A stretch of DNA of 64,000 nt from Streptomyces sp. ALI-76-A (GCF_030287445.1 NZ_JASVWB010000002.1:3472001-3536000); one strand, 5' to 3'; shown: positions 34,994 to 44,654, numbered from the stretch's first letter. Notes: generated by a model not told the origin, from the letters alone. Made by a program: numbers and translations.

Positions 34994-35002
34994 GTTGACT
35001 CA
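34980..35002. promoter_or_regulatory. inverted repeat over the start codon of the beta-lactamase-fold gene
   Basis: TGAGTCA (34980-34986) and TGACTCA (34996-35002) are exact inverted repeats 9 bases apart, covering the ATG at 34993. They could be an operator or sequester the start in the mRNA. Confidence 0.4.
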
Positions 35003-35333
35003 TGAGTTCGAGGGAATGGTTGTACGGGTTCGTGTGCGCGTTGGGTAACGGCCGCCGAGCGCCATCGCGCGCCGTGCGCAGTCGCAGGCGGGGGCACGGT
35101 CCGCGCGGCGGTGGCACGCGGCGACTCCGGAGCCGGCGGCGAGGCCACGGAAGGGCGCGGAAGCACGGGACGGCGGTGCGGGCGGGCGAGCAGGGCCGCG
35201 ACTCGCGTGGACAAGGGGCAGATTGTCGGATCCGGTCACCTGATGGACACGTCCGGTTCATGGACAGGAATGCATGTTCATGTCACGCTCCCGATTGCCC
35301 GCTCAATCAACCCGCGTAGAACGGACACCCCCG
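34994..35333. other. divergent intergenic region
   Basis: 340 bases between the beta-lactamase-fold gene and the nuclease. Apart from the inverted repeat over 34980-35002 I see no gene and no clear promoter; it presumably drives both genes. Confidence 0.5.
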
Positions 35334-36143
35334 ATGCCCGTCAGCCCCATACGCGCCCGCCGCTGGAAGCCGCTGGCGCTCGCCGTCTCCGCCGTCCTGG
35401 TCGGCTTCTCCGCCCCCGCGCTGACCGCGACCCCGGCCGCCGCCACGACGACCGCGTACGACACGACGTACTACAAGAACGCGGTCGGCAAGACCGGGAC
35501 GAGCCTCAAGTCCTCGCTGCACACGATCATCAGCCCCCAGACGAAGCTGTCGTACTCGGCCGTCTGGGAGGCGCTGAAGGTCACCGACCAGGACCCGAAC
35601 AACACCGGCAACGTCAAGCTGCTCTACTCCGGGATCTCCCGCAGCAAGACCCTGAACGGCGGCAGCACCGGCAACTGGAACCGGGAGCACGTGTGGGCGC
35701 AGTCCCACGGCGACTTCGGCACCTCGGCCGGCCCCGGCACCGACCTGCACCATCTGCGCCCCGAGGACGTGCAGGTCAACAGCATCCGCGGCAACAAGGA
35801 CTTCGACAACGGCGGCAGCGGCTTCACCAACTCCGGCGGCAGCCTCACCGACTCGAACTCCTTCGAGCCCCGCGACGCCGTCAAGGGCGACGTGGCCCGC
35901 ATGATCCTCTACATGGCCGTCCGCTACGAGGGCGACGACAGCTGGCCCGACCTGGAGGCCAACGACGCCGTCACGAACAGCAGCGTCCCCCTGCACGGCC
36001 GTCTCTCGGTCCTGAAGCAGTGGAACGTCGAGGACCCGCCGGACGCCTTCGAGGAGCGCCGCAACCAGGTCATCTACGACACGTACCAGAAGAACCGCAA
36101 CCCGTTCATCGACCACCCGGAGTGGGTCGAGGCGATCTGGTGA
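35334..36143 (+). CDS. secreted endonuclease I (NucM/EndA-like)
   Basis: A non-specific secreted DNase of 269 residues. The signal sequence RRWKPLALAVSAVLVGFSAPALTATPAAA is followed by the endonuclease I core: REHVWAQSHGDFG, GTDLHHLRPEDVQVNSIRGNKDFD, i.e. the His-Asn-type metal site, and ARMILYMAVRY. Start ATG at 35334 gives a normal signal peptide; ATG at 35280 or 35274 (with AGGA upstream) would add 18-20 residues and cannot be excluded. It ends just before a 15-bp shared terminator. Likely roles are nutrient scavenging or DNA release from debris. Confidence 0.87.
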   Translation: MPVSPIRARRWKPLALAVSAVLVGFSAPALTATPAAATTTAYDTTYYKNAVGKTGTSLKSSLHTIISPQTKLSYSAVWEALKVTDQDPNNTGNVKLLYSGISRSKTLNGGSTGNWNREHVWAQSHGDFGTSAGPGTDLHHLRPEDVQVNSIRGNKDFDNGGSGFTNSGGSLTDSNSFEPRDAVKGDVARMILYMAVRYEGDDSWPDLEANDAVTNSSVPLHGRLSVLKQWNVEDPPDAFEERRNQVIYDTYQKNRNPFIDHPEWVEAIW

Positions 36144-36153
36144 CGGTCGGGGG

Positions 36154-36197
36154 CGCGCCGCGGCCGGGACACGGGGCGTGCCCCCGGTCGCGGCGCG
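36154..36197. terminator. 15-bp bidirectional terminator
   Basis: CGCGCCGCGGCCGGG (36154-36168) pairs with 36183-36197 with one G-U; loop 14 bases. It lies between the converging nuclease and ThDP enzyme genes. Confidence 0.65.
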
Positions 36198-36207
36198 GGG
36201 CGCGCCC

Positions 36208-37899
36208 TCAGTCCCGGTGCGTTGCCGCGAACATCCGCAGCACCGCCGGGAGCACCACCACCGAGGGACCCGGTGACGCCAGCGCCTTCGCCAGGTCGCT
36301 CCGCAGCGTCTCCGGGCTCGTCCGGATCCCTGGCACGCCGAACGACTCCGCGAGGGCCGCGTAGTCGGGCCGGGCCAGCTCGGTCGCCGACGCCGTCGTC
36401 TCGCCGAAGGTGTCCGTCATGTACGCGCGCAGGATGCCGTAGCCGCCGTCGTCGACGATCAGCCAGGTGACGTTCAGGTCGTACTGGCGGGCGGTGGCCA
36501 GTTCGGCGATCGAGTACAGGGCGCCGCCGTCGCCGGAGACCGCGAGGACCGGGCGGGTCGGGTCGGCGACCGCCGCGCCGAGCGCGGCCGGGAAGGCGTA
36601 GCCGAGGCCGCCGGCGCCCTGGGCCGAGTGCATCGTGTTCGGCCCCTTCGCGTCGAAGGCGGACCAGGCCCAGTACGCCAGGATCGTCATGTCCCAGAAG
36701 GACGGGGAGCCGGCCGGCAGTGCCCCGCGCACGGACGCCAGCACGTCCTGTTCCAGGGTGAGTTCCTGCGCGTCGAGGCGCTCGCGGACGCGGGACAGCA
36801 GGTCGCGTACGCGTTCCGGGGCGGACGGGTCCGCGCGCTCGGTCACCGTCTCCAGGAGTGCCTGGAGCGCGAGGCGCGCGTCCGCGTGGATACCCAGCGC
36901 CGGGTGGTTGGCCTCCAGTTTGCCGAGGTCCGCCTCGATGTGGACGACCCGGCCGCGCGGCGCGAACGTGTGGTAGTTGGAGGAGAGTTCGCCGAGCCCC
37001 GAGCCGACGACCAGAAGGACGTCCGCGTCCTCCAGGAAGTCCGTGGTGTGCCGGTCCTCCAGCCAGGACTGGAGCGACAGGGGGTGCGTCCAGGGGAACG
37101 CGCCCTTGCCGCCGAAGGTGGTCACCACCGGCGCCTGGAGCCGCTCGGCCAGCTGGCGCAGCTTCTTCGACGCGTCCGCCCGGACCACTCCCCCGCCGGC
37201 GATGATCGCGGGCCGGGCGGCGCGGGACAGCAGATCGGCCGCGACCGCCGTCAGTTCGGGGCGCGGGGGCAGCTCGTCGGGGAAGGCGTCGCCGCCGGTC
37301 ACCACCGGGATCGTCGTCGGGGCCAGCAGCACGTCCTGCGGGATCTCCACCCACACCGGGCCGTGCGGAGCCGTCAGCGCCGACTTCCAGGCGTCCGCGA
37401 GCGCGGAGGGGATCTGGGACGGGGCGCGGACCGTGTGGACCGACTTCACCACGCCCCGGAACGAGGCCGCCTGGTCGGGCAGTTCGTGCAGATAGCCGTG
37501 GCGGCCGCCGCCGAGGCCCGCCGTCGGGACCTGGCTGCTGACGGCCAGCACGGGGGCACTGGCGGCGGCGGCCTCCTGGAGCGCCGCCAGGGACGTCAGC
37601 GCGCCGGGACCCGTCGACAGCAGCAGCGGAGCCGCCTCGCCGGTGATCCGGCCGTAGGCGTCCGCCGCGAACCCCGCGTTGTTCTCCACCCGCAGACCGA
37701 CGTACCGCAGATCGGAGCGGCGCAGGGCGTCGAACACGCCGAGAGCGTGCTGCCCGGGCAGGCCGAAGACGGTCGTCGCGCCGAGAGCGGCCAGCGTCTC
37801 CACGACCAGGTCTCCGCCCAGCCGGCCGGGGGGCGGGTTCAGCGCGGCCTCCGTCTGGGCCGGCGTGGGGCGGAGCACCAGGTCGTGGTCGTGGGTCAC
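36208..37899 (-). CDS. thiamine-diphosphate-dependent enzyme (acetolactate synthase-like)
   Basis: A 563-residue ThDP enzyme of the acetolactate synthase/benzoylformate decarboxylase class. The activating Glu is in [19 protein letters not shown]. The metal motif starts [10 protein letters not shown] and ends [10 protein letters not shown], where most relatives have NN; Asp in place of the ligating Asn is uncommon but seen in some families. The catalytic reaction is unknown. GTG at 37899 overlaps the agmatinase stop as GTGA, so the pair is co-translated; this points to a role in guanidino or amino-aldehyde metabolism rather than branched-chain amino acid synthesis. Confidence 0.85.
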   Translation of the reverse strand: MTHDHDLVLRPTPAQTEAALNPPPGRLGGDLVVETLAALGATTVFGLPGQHALGVFDALRRSDLRYVGLRVENNAGFAADAYGRITGEAAPLLLSTGPGALTSLAALQEAAAASAPVLAVSSQVPTAGLGGGRHGYLHELPDQAASFRGVVKSVHTVRAPSQIPSALADAWKSALTAPHGPVWVEIPQDVLLAPTTIPVVTGGDAFPDELPPRPELTAVAADLLSRAARPAIIAGGGVVRADASKKLRQLAERLQAPVVTTFGGKGAFPWTHPLSLQSWLEDRHTTDFLEDADVLLVVGSGLGELSSNYHTFAPRGRVVHIEADLGKLEANHPALGIHADARLALQALLETVTERADPSAPERVRDLLSRVRERLDAQELTLEQDVLASVRGALPAGSPSFWDMTILAYWAWSAFDAKGPNTMHSAQGAGGLGYAFPAALGAAVADPTRPVLAVSGDGGALYSIAELATARQYDLNVTWLIVDDGGYGILRAYMTDTFGETTASATELARPDYAALAESFGVPGIRTSPETLRSDLAKALASPGPSVVVLPAVLRMFAATHRD

Positions 37900-38876
37900 T
37901 TGCCCTCGTTCTCCTCGCGTGCCGCGGCGATCTGGCGGGACATGATCGTGGTCAGTTCGTACGCCGTGTGGGAGGCGGCCACCGACGTGATCTCCGCGTG
38001 ATCGTACGCGGGGGCCACCTCGACGACGTCCGCCGAGACCAGGTGGCAGGAGGCCAGCCCGCGCAGGATCTCCAGCAGCTCACGGGAGGTCATGCCGCCC
38101 GCCTCGGGGGTGCCGGTGCCGGGCGCGTGCGCCGGGTCCAGGCAGTCGATGTCGATGGAGATGTAGAGCGGGCGGTCGCCGACGCGCTGGCGGAGCTGGT
38201 CGGCGACCTCGTCGGCGCCGCGCCGGTACACGTCCGCCGAGGTGACGATGCCGAAGCCCATCTTCTCGTCGTCGGTGAGGTCCTGCCTGCCGTACAGCGG
38301 GCCGCGGGTGCCGACGTGGGAGAGCGCGGAGGTGTCGAGAATGCCCTCCTCCACCGCCCGGCGGAACGGGGTGCCGTGGGTGTACTCGGCACCGAAGTAC
38401 GTGTCCCAGGTGTCGAGGTGGGCGTCGAAGTGGAGCAGGGCCACCGGGCCGTGCCGCTTCGCCACCGAGCGCAGGAGGGGCAGCGCGATGGTGTGGTCGC
38501 CGCCGAGGGTCATCAGCCGCGCGCCGGTGCCGAGCAGGTCGTCGGCCGCCGCCTCGACGGTCTCCACCGCCTCGTGGATGTCGAAGGGGTTCACCGCGAT
38601 GTCGCCGCCGTCCGCGACCTGGGCGAGCGCGAAGGGGGACGCGTCCTGCGCCGGGTTGTACGGCCGCAGCAGCCGGGACGCCTCGCGGATCGCGTTGCCG
38701 CCGAAGCGGGCGCCCGGCCGGTACGAGACGCCCGAGTCGAACGGCACCCCGACCACGGCGACATCGGCGCGGCCGACCTCGTCCAGGCGGGGCAGCCGGG
38801 CGAAGGTCGCGGGACCGGCGTACCGCGGGACGCGGGAGGAGTCGACGGGGCCGCGGGGAGTCTGGTTGCCGCTCAT
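37896..38876 (-). CDS. speB: agmatinase-family ureohydrolase
   Basis: A 326-residue ureohydrolase that splits a guanidino compound into an amine and urea. The binuclear manganese ligands are all present: GGDHTI (H128), DAHLDTWD (D151, H153, D155) and [10 protein letters not shown] (D242, D244). Agmatine is the default substrate, but guanidinobutyrate or guanidinopropionate enzymes share these motifs. The start is ATG at 38876 with AAGAAGG seven bases upstream; the frame is open to 39074 but without a ribosome site. It faces a PucR regulator 172 bases away and overlaps the ThDP enzyme. Confidence 0.92.
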   Translation of the reverse strand: MSGNQTPRGPVDSSRVPRYAGPATFARLPRLDEVGRADVAVVGVPFDSGVSYRPGARFGGNAIREASRLLRPYNPAQDASPFALAQVADGGDIAVNPFDIHEAVETVEAAADDLLGTGARLMTLGGDHTIALPLLRSVAKRHGPVALLHFDAHLDTWDTYFGAEYTHGTPFRRAVEEGILDTSALSHVGTRGPLYGRQDLTDDEKMGFGIVTSADVYRRGADEVADQLRQRVGDRPLYISIDIDCLDPAHAPGTGTPEAGGMTSRELLEILRGLASCHLVSADVVEVAPAYDHAEITSVAASHTAYELTTIMSRQIAAAREENEGK

Positions 38877-38983
38877 GAACTGCCTTCTTTCCTGCTTCGT
38901 GTCGCGTATGACCGCCGGTCGCCCCTGACCTCGTCCCGAGCGTCCTGCGGTCATGGCGGGTCGAGGTCCGACACTAGGTGGCC

Positions 38984-39011
38984 GGAAAGCGACCGCGAAG
39001 TGTACGTTTCC
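38984..39011. promoter_or_regulatory. inverted repeat in the agmatinase-PucR control region
   Basis: GGAAA (38984-38988) and TTTCC (39007-39011), flanked inside by CG on each side, form a spaced inverted repeat midway between the two divergent genes. It is a candidate PucR-type site, weakly supported. Confidence 0.35.
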
Positions 39012-39048
39012 TCCATTCGATCCGAGCACGACGGAGGAAAGGTCCACC

Positions 39049-40503
39049 ATGCCGGACCCCGTTGTCCCTCCCACCCCGCCGATACCACTGTCGGCCCTCC
39101 TGGCCCGTCAGGACCTGGCCCTGCGGCAGATCGCCGGGCCGTCGGATCCCGGCGTCGTCGTGCACGGGGCGCACACCTCCGAGATGGCGGACCCGTACCC
39201 CTATCTGCTGGGCGGTGAGCTGCTGCTGACGGCGGGCGTGCACATTCCGGGGGCGGCGGATTCGGGGACCTACTTCGACGACTACGTCTCCCGGATCGTC
39301 GCGGCGGGCGGCGCCGCCCTCGGCTTCGGGGTGGCGCCGGTGCACGACACGGTCCCGGCGGCGCTGGTCGCGGCCTGCGAGGCGTACCGGCTGCCGCTGG
39401 TCGAGGTCCCGCCGCGGACCACGTTCTCCGGCGTGGCCCGCGCGGTCTGGCAGCTGATGGCCCGGGCCCGGCACACCGAGCTGCGCCGGGTCACCGAGGC
39501 CCAGCAGAGCCTGGCCGCCGCGGCCTCCCGCCCCGACCCGGTCCCGTCGGTGCTGCGGCAGCTCGCCCGGCGGGTGGGCGGCCGGGCGGTGCTCTACGGG
39601 CCGGAGGGCACCGAGATCGCGGCGGCGGGGGACGAGCCGGCGGACGCGGTGCGGGAGGCGCTGGCGGAACTGGCGCGGGTGCCGGCCGGCCGCGCTCCGG
39701 CCACCGCGACCGACACCGTCGCCGGCACCCGTCTCGCCGCCTACGCCCTCGGCGCCGGGCAGGGGTTCGTGCTGGGGGTCGCGGCCCCGCGGCACGAGTC
39801 CGGCGACCACACCATCGCCTCCGTCGCCGCCGTGCTGCTGTCCCTGCTCACCGGCGAGCAGCAGAGCGGTACGGGGGCGGCCCGGTCCTCGGCGCTCGTC
39901 CGGCTGCTGCTGGGAGCCGCTCCGGAGACGGTCGCGCCGCTGCTCGGCGGGGAGCGGTGGGTCGTCGTGCACGCCCGGCCGGACGGCCGGGCACCCGACG
40001 CGGTGGCCGCCTCCGCGCTGGGCGCGGCACTCGGCTCCCCGCTGGTGGACCTCGCCGAGGACGTCGTACGGGTCCTCGTGCCGGACGGCCGGGAGGCCGC
40101 CCCGCAGCCCGGCTGGACGCTCGGTGCCAGCGCCGCCGTCGGCCCGCACGAGTGGGTCTTCGCCGACGCCCAGGCGGCCCGCGCCCTGGCCCGGGCGCGG
40201 GCGGTCCGCGCCCCGCTCGTCCGGCACGGCGCCCGCCCGGCCCTCGCCGACCTGGTCCCCGGGGACCAGGCCGAGGCATACGCCCGCACGCTGCTCGCGC
40301 CGGTCAGCGCCACCCCGGCGCTGACCGAGACGCTGCGCACCTGGCTGTCGCTGCACGGCAGCTGGGACCGTACGGCGGTGGCGCTGTCCGTGCACCGCAA
40401 CACCGTGCGGCAGCGGATCGCCCGGTGCGCGGCCCTGCTGGCGGCGGACCTGGACGACCCCGACGTACGGATGGAGCTGTGGTTCGCGCTGCGGCGGCCC
40501 TGA
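39049..40503 (+). CDS. PucR-family transcriptional regulator
   Basis: A 484-residue regulator. The N-terminal PucR domain ([50 protein letters not shown]) is followed by a central ligand/GAF-like region and the C-terminal CdaR/PucR HTH ([36 protein letters not shown]). The start is ATG at 39049 with GGAGGAAAGG upstream; the frame is open further upstream across the control region. Divergence from agmatinase suggests that it activates the agmatinase-ThDP operon in response to a nitrogen compound. Confidence 0.9.
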   Translation: MPDPVVPPTPPIPLSALLARQDLALRQIAGPSDPGVVVHGAHTSEMADPYPYLLGGELLLTAGVHIPGAADSGTYFDDYVSRIVAAGGAALGFGVAPVHDTVPAALVAACEAYRLPLVEVPPRTTFSGVARAVWQLMARARHTELRRVTEAQQSLAAAASRPDPVPSVLRQLARRVGGRAVLYGPEGTEIAAAGDEPADAVREALAELARVPAGRAPATATDTVAGTRLAAYALGAGQGFVLGVAAPRHESGDHTIASVAAVLLSLLTGEQQSGTGAARSSALVRLLLGAAPETVAPLLGGERWVVVHARPDGRAPDAVAASALGAALGSPLVDLAEDVVRVLVPDGREAAPQPGWTLGASAAVGPHEWVFADAQAARALARARAVRAPLVRHGARPALADLVPGDQAEAYARTLLAPVSATPALTETLRTWLSLHGSWDRTAVALSVHRNTVRQRIARCAALLAADLDDPDVRMELWFALRRP

Positions 40504-40575
40504 CCACGGCGTGACCCACGTCCCAGGGGGCGGGACGGCGGGTGAGCCGACAGGCGTCTGCTCCACAATGGGGGC

Positions 40576-41379
40576 ATGCCGATACCCGGGACACCCAGCC
40601 GCGCCGAGCTCGTCGACCACCTTGTGAAGACCCGTATCGCGGGCGAGGTCGCCACCCCGCGTGAGAACAACCTCTCCCACTACCGCCAGCTGGCCAACGG
40701 CGTCCGCAACTTCTGGCTCGGCCTGGAGCTCGGCGACCGCTGGACCGACGAACAGGACGTGCTCGCGGTGATGGCGGAACGGGTCGGGGTGAACGACGAC
40801 CCCGAGTACCGGTACGGGCAGGACACCATCGACCCCGGTCTGACGGTGACCGCCCTGGACCGCATGGCGGCCCGGCTGCGCAAGGCGGCCGACGGACAGC
40901 AGCGGGTCCTGTTCGCCACCGGTCACCCGGGCGGCCTGCTCGACGTGCACCGCGCCACGGCCGCCGCGCTGCGGACGGCGGGCTGCGAGATCGTGGTGAT
41001 CCCGGACGGGCTGCAGACGGACGAGGGATACGTCATGCAGTTCGCGGACGTGGCGGTGCTGGAGCACGGGGCCACGCTGTGGCACACGCACTCCGGTGAG
41101 CCGATGAAGGCGATCCTCACCACGCTGGAACAGGAGGGCCGCCCGCTGCCCGACCTGGTCGTCGCCGACCACGGCTGGGCGGGCTACGCCGGGCAGCACG
41201 GCGTCGACTCCGTCGGCTACGCGGACTGCAACGACCCGGCGCTCTTCCTCGCCGAGGCGGAGGGCACCGTGCAGGTGGCGGTCCCCCTCGACGACCACGT
41301 GGTCAGTCCGCGCTACTACGACCCGATGACGGCGTACCTGCTGGCGGAGGCGGGGCTGGCGCAGACGGACCGGCCGTAG
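40576..41379 (+). CDS. phosphatase-like protein (PF15698-type), possibly leaderless
   Basis: A 267-residue protein of an actinobacterial family annotated as phosphatase. Recognisable segments are VLFATGHPGGLLDVHRATAAALRTAGCEIVVIP, VMQFADVAVLEHGATLWHTHSGEPM and PDLVVADHGWAGYAGQHG, with Asp/His pairs that could bind metal. The family function is not well established. CACAAT at 40564-40569 puts the predicted transcription start at the ATG (40576), and there is no spaced ribosome site, so the message may be leaderless. Its last 77 bases overlap the convergent CDF gene on the other strand. Confidence 0.7.
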   Translation: MPIPGTPSRAELVDHLVKTRIAGEVATPRENNLSHYRQLANGVRNFWLGLELGDRWTDEQDVLAVMAERVGVNDDPEYRYGQDTIDPGLTVTALDRMAARLRKAADGQQRVLFATGHPGGLLDVHRATAAALRTAGCEIVVIPDGLQTDEGYVMQFADVAVLEHGATLWHTHSGEPMKAILTTLEQEGRPLPDLVVADHGWAGYAGQHGVDSVGYADCNDPALFLAEAEGTVQVAVPLDDHVVSPRYYDPMTAYLLAEAGLAQTDRP

Positions 41380-42334
41380 GCGTCGAGCCGGGCGCAGGCG
41401 TCGGACCGGGCGTGGGCGTCGGGTCCAGGTAGACCCGGCCGACCGCCGGGACCGCCGCCCGCAGCCGCCGTTCGGCCTCTTCGCAGGCCCGCTCGATCTG
41501 GGCGGCCGTCGACAGGTCCCGGAAGTCGACCTTCGCGGCCACCAGTGCCTCCCGCGGACCCTGTACGAGCGTCGTCAGCTCCAGTACGGCCTCGATGTGC
41601 TCGACCGCCAGCAGCTCGGCCCGGATCCGCTCCCGCGCGGGCCCGGGCAGCGGGCGGCCGATGAGCAGTTCGGCGTTGGAGCGGCCCAGCACCCAGGCGA
41701 CGTACAGCAGCAGCCCGCCGATCAGCAGGGACGCGAGGCCGTCCCACACGCCGGATCCGGTGAGCTGCCCGCCGAGCAGGCCGCCGGCCGCGAGGGCCAG
41801 GCCGGCCAGCGCCGCCGAGTCCTCCAGGACCACGGCCTTCACTGCGGTGTCGGGGGTGTGGCGCAGGTAGCGCCCGAAGGGCACCCTGGCACGGGCGGCC
41901 TCGCCGCGCGCCTGCCGCACCCCCGTGCGCAGGGAGTAGCCCTCCAGCAGGAAGGCGACGGCGAGAACGATGTACGACACCAGCGGGTCGCCGAGTTCCT
42001 CGCCCCGGACCAGGGTGTGGATGCCGTCGTAGAGCGAGAAGACGGCGCCGCCGACGAAGGTGGCGACCGCGGCGAGCAGGGCCCAGATGTAGCGCTCGGG
42101 GCCGTGGCCGAGGGGGTGGTCCTCGTCGGCGGGTTTCTCGCTGCGTTTGAGGGCGGTGAGCAGCAGCACCTCGGTGACCGTGTCGGCGACCGAGTGCGCG
42201 GCCTCGGAGAGCATCGCGCTGGAGCCGCTGACGACGCCGGCGACCGCCTTGGCGAGCGCGATCCCGAGATTGGCGAAGGCGGCGACGATCACCGTGAAGG
42301 TGCTCTCGCCGCCGCCCTGCGGTGCGGAGGTCAT
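41303..42334 (-). CDS. cation diffusion facilitator transporter
   Basis: A 343-residue CDF-family efflux protein. TM2 has the metal-binding HxxxD (AAHSVADTVTE, H47 and D51), followed by the family motif DHPLGHGPERY near residue 71. In TM5 the usual HxxxD is replaced by LEDSAALAGLAL, so the site is not the canonical zinc tetrad. A C-terminal cytoplasmic domain follows, then a proline-rich tail (PTPTPGPTPAPGSTP and on) read antisense to the phosphatase-like gene. The start is ATG at 42334, overlapping the tesB stop as ATGA. Metal specificity cannot be told. Confidence 0.88.
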   Translation of the reverse strand: MTSAPQGGGESTFTVIVAAFANLGIALAKAVAGVVSGSSAMLSEAAHSVADTVTEVLLLTALKRSEKPADEDHPLGHGPERYIWALLAAVATFVGGAVFSLYDGIHTLVRGEELGDPLVSYIVLAVAFLLEGYSLRTGVRQARGEAARARVPFGRYLRHTPDTAVKAVVLEDSAALAGLALAAGGLLGGQLTGSGVWDGLASLLIGGLLLYVAWVLGRSNAELLIGRPLPGPARERIRAELLAVEHIEAVLELTTLVQGPREALVAAKVDFRDLSTAAQIERACEEAERRLRAAVPAVGRVYLDPTPTPGPTPAPGSTPTAGPSAPAPPPPAGTPSSGRSSAD

Positions 42335-43212
42335 CCCCCTCGGTTGTCCCGCGGGGCGCGAACCACGCCTTCCTGGATCACCGAGATCGCCAGCCGGCCG
42401 TCCCGCGTGTAGATGCGGGCCTGGCCGAGGCCCCGGCCGCCGTGCGCCGACGGCGACTCCTGGTCGTAGAGCAGCCAGTCGTCGGCGCGGAACGGGCGGT
42501 GGAACCACATCGCGTGGTCCAGGGACGCGCCGACGACGTCACCGACCGCCCAGCCGCCCCGGCCGTGCGCGAGGAGCACCGAGTCGAGGAGTGTCATGTC
42601 GGAGACGTAGGTGGCGAGGACGACGTGCAGCAGCGGGTCGTCCGCGAGTTTGCCGTTGGTGCGGAACCAGACCTGGGAGTGCGGTTCGCGCGGCTCGCCG
42701 AACGCGCCGTACGGCGGCTCGTCCACGTAGCGCAGGTCGATCGCCTCGCGCGCCTCCAGGAACCGCTCGACGACCGACCCGCTGAGGTGGTCGTAGCCGC
42801 GCAGCCGCTCCTCGGAGGTGGGCAGCGTAACCGGGTCCGGGGCGGACGGCATGGCCGTCTGGTGCTCGAAGCCCTCCTCGTACCGCTGGAAGGAGGCGGA
42901 CAGGGCGAAGATCGGCTGTCCGTGCTGGATGGCGAGGACCCGGCGCGCGGTGAAGGAACGGCCGTCGTTCATCCGGTCGACGGTGTAGACGATGGGCGCG
43001 CCGGGGTCACCGGGGCGCAGGAAGTACGCGTGCAGCGAGTGGGCGAGCCGGTCCTCGGGGACCGTCCGCCCGGCGGCGACCAGCGCCTGGGCCGCGACCT
43101 GCCCGCCGAAGACACGGGGGACGACGGCGTACCGGGAATGGCCGCGGAAGATGTTCTCCTCGATCTGCTCGAGGTCGAGCAGATCGAGGAGATCCTGTAG
43201 TGCCTGACTCAT
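42331..43212 (-). CDS. tesB: acyl-CoA thioesterase II
   Basis: A 293-residue double-hotdog thioesterase that hydrolyses acyl-CoA to free acid and CoA. FRGHSRYAVVPRVFGGQVAAQALVAA is the first hotdog; ASLDHAMWFHRPFRADDWLLYDQES, with the Asp-His of the TesB active site, is the second. ATG at 43212. It is followed with a 4-base overlap by the CDF gene and preceded by an acyl-CoA dehydrogenase whose stop is 36 bases away, so it may belong with acyl-CoA breakdown. Confidence 0.92.
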   Translation of the reverse strand: MSQALQDLLDLLDLEQIEENIFRGHSRYAVVPRVFGGQVAAQALVAAGRTVPEDRLAHSLHAYFLRPGDPGAPIVYTVDRMNDGRSFTARRVLAIQHGQPIFALSASFQRYEEGFEHQTAMPSAPDPVTLPTSEERLRGYDHLSGSVVERFLEAREAIDLRYVDEPPYGAFGEPREPHSQVWFRTNGKLADDPLLHVVLATYVSDMTLLDSVLLAHGRGGWAVGDVVGASLDHAMWFHRPFRADDWLLYDQESPSAHGGRGLGQARIYTRDGRLAISVIQEGVVRAPRDNRGG

Positions 43213-43247
43213 GAGGTCCGTTCTACCCGCGAGTAATGTCGCCGGCC

Positions 43248-44405
43248 TTACAGACCCATGTCCTTCGCGATGATCGTCTTCATGATCTCGCTGGTGCCGC
43301 CGTAGATGCGGTTGACACGGTTGTCCGCGTACAGGCGGGCGATCGGGTACTCGTTCATGAAGCCGTAGCCGCCGTGCAGCTGGAGGCAGCGGTCGATCAC
43401 GCGGTGCGCGACCTCGGTGCAGAACAGCTTGGCGCTGGCGGCCTCGGCGGGGGTCAGCTCACCGGCGTCCAGGGCTTCGAGCGCGCGGTCGGCGACGGCC
43501 TCGGCGGCGTCCACCTCGGCCTGGCAGGCGGCCAGCTCGAACTTGGTGTTCTGGAAGGAGGCGACCGGCTTGCCGAAGACGGTGCGCTCCTGGACGTACT
43601 CCTTGGCGAACCGGACGGCGGCCTTGGCCTGCGCGTAGGCGCCGAAGGCGATGCCCCAGCGCTCGGAGGCCAGGTTGTGGCCGAGGTAGGAGAAGCCCTT
43701 GTTCTCCTCGCCGAGGAGGTCCTCGACGGGCACCTTGACGTCGACGAACGCCAGCTCGGCGGTGTCGGAGACCTTCAGGCCGAGCTTGTCCAGCTTGCGG
43801 CCGATGGAGTAGCCCTCGGACCTGGTGTCCACGGCGAACAGGGAGATGCCGTGGCGGCGGTCCTCGGCGGTCGGCGCGGCGGTGCGGGCGCAGACGATGA
43901 CGCGGTCGGCGTGGACGCCGCCGGTGATGAAGGTCTTGGAGCCGTTGAGGACGTAGTGCGTGCCGTCCTCGGAGAGCTTGGCGGTGGTCTTCATGCCCGC
44001 GAGGTCGGAGCCGGTGCCCGGCTCGGTCATCGCGAGGGCCCACATCTCCTCGCCGGAGACGAACTTCGGCAGGAAGCGCTTCTTCTGCTCGTCGGTGGCG
44101 AGCATCTTGATGTACGGCAGGCCGAGCAGCACGTGCACACCGGAGCCGCCGAAGGAGACGCCCGCGCGGGCGGTCTCCTCGTACATGACGGCCTCGAACT
44201 TGTACGAGTCGATACCGGCGCCGCCGTGCTCCTCGTCGACGCGGATGCCGAAGACGCCGAGCTCGGCGAGCTTGTAGTAGAAGTCGCGCGGCGCCTGGCC
44301 GGCCGCGAACCACTCGTCGTAGACCGGGACGACCTCGGCCTCGATGAAGGCCCGGAGGGTCTCCCGGAACGCCTCGTGATCCTCGTTGAACACCGTACGG
44401 CGCAC
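43248..44405 (-). CDS. acyl-CoA dehydrogenase
   Basis: FAD enzyme of 385 residues introducing an alpha-beta double bond into an acyl-CoA. LALTEPGTGS-like AMTEPGTGSDLAGMKTTA binds FAD. The C-terminal loop reads IYGGTSEIMK with Gly where MCAD has its catalytic Glu, while ASERWGIAFGAY supplies a Glu in the isovaleryl/long-chain position, so the enzyme should be of that subtype. GTG at 44405 is chosen as start; the frame is open a further 37 codons. Two inverted repeats lie upstream (44502-44519 and 44549-44564). It is co-directional with tesB. Confidence 0.9.
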   Translation of the reverse strand: MRRTVFNEDHEAFRETLRAFIEAEVVPVYDEWFAAGQAPRDFYYKLAELGVFGIRVDEEHGGAGIDSYKFEAVMYEETARAGVSFGGSGVHVLLGLPYIKMLATDEQKKRFLPKFVSGEEMWALAMTEPGTGSDLAGMKTTAKLSEDGTHYVLNGSKTFITGGVHADRVIVCARTAAPTAEDRRHGISLFAVDTRSEGYSIGRKLDKLGLKVSDTAELAFVDVKVPVEDLLGEENKGFSYLGHNLASERWGIAFGAYAQAKAAVRFAKEYVQERTVFGKPVASFQNTKFELAACQAEVDAAEAVADRALEALDAGELTPAEAASAKLFCTEVAHRVIDRCLQLHGGYGFMNEYPIARLYADNRVNRIYGGTSEIMKTIIAKDMGL

Positions 44406-44501
44406 CGCCGCCACCCTTCCTTGCGCCTGGACCGGCGCCGCTCTCGCGTACCTGGTTGCTCGCCGTCGGGGTTCCTCAATCGCTGGTTGCGGTCCCTCGG
44501 C

Positions 44502-44519
44502 TAAGCGCTTGCTCACTTA
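44502..44519. promoter_or_regulatory. TetR-type inverted repeat upstream of the acyl-CoA dehydrogenase
   Basis: TAAGCGCTTGCTCACTTA has outer arms TAAGCG/CACTTA with one mismatch, the layout of many TetR-family operators. It lies about 100 bases before the dehydrogenase start. Confidence 0.5.
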
Positions 44520-44548
44520 CGGTACCGGCGAGTAGGAAGGTCCGTCCA

Positions 44549-44564
44549 GGTAACGCTCGTCACG
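44549..44564. promoter_or_regulatory. third, weaker copy of the carboxylase operator
   Basis: GGTAACGCTCGTCACG matches 11 of 16 positions of GTTAACGCTCATTAAC, the operator at 45317-45332, including the core TAACGCTC. It may let the neighbouring TetR protein also control the dehydrogenase. Confidence 0.35.
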
Positions 44565-44654
44565 CCGGGCCGGTGCGGCGGCCAACGGGCCGGCCGCCCC
44601 GGAGCCCGCCCTCGGTCACCCCCCAGGAAAGCGCCCCGGCTCCAGGCCGGACGC

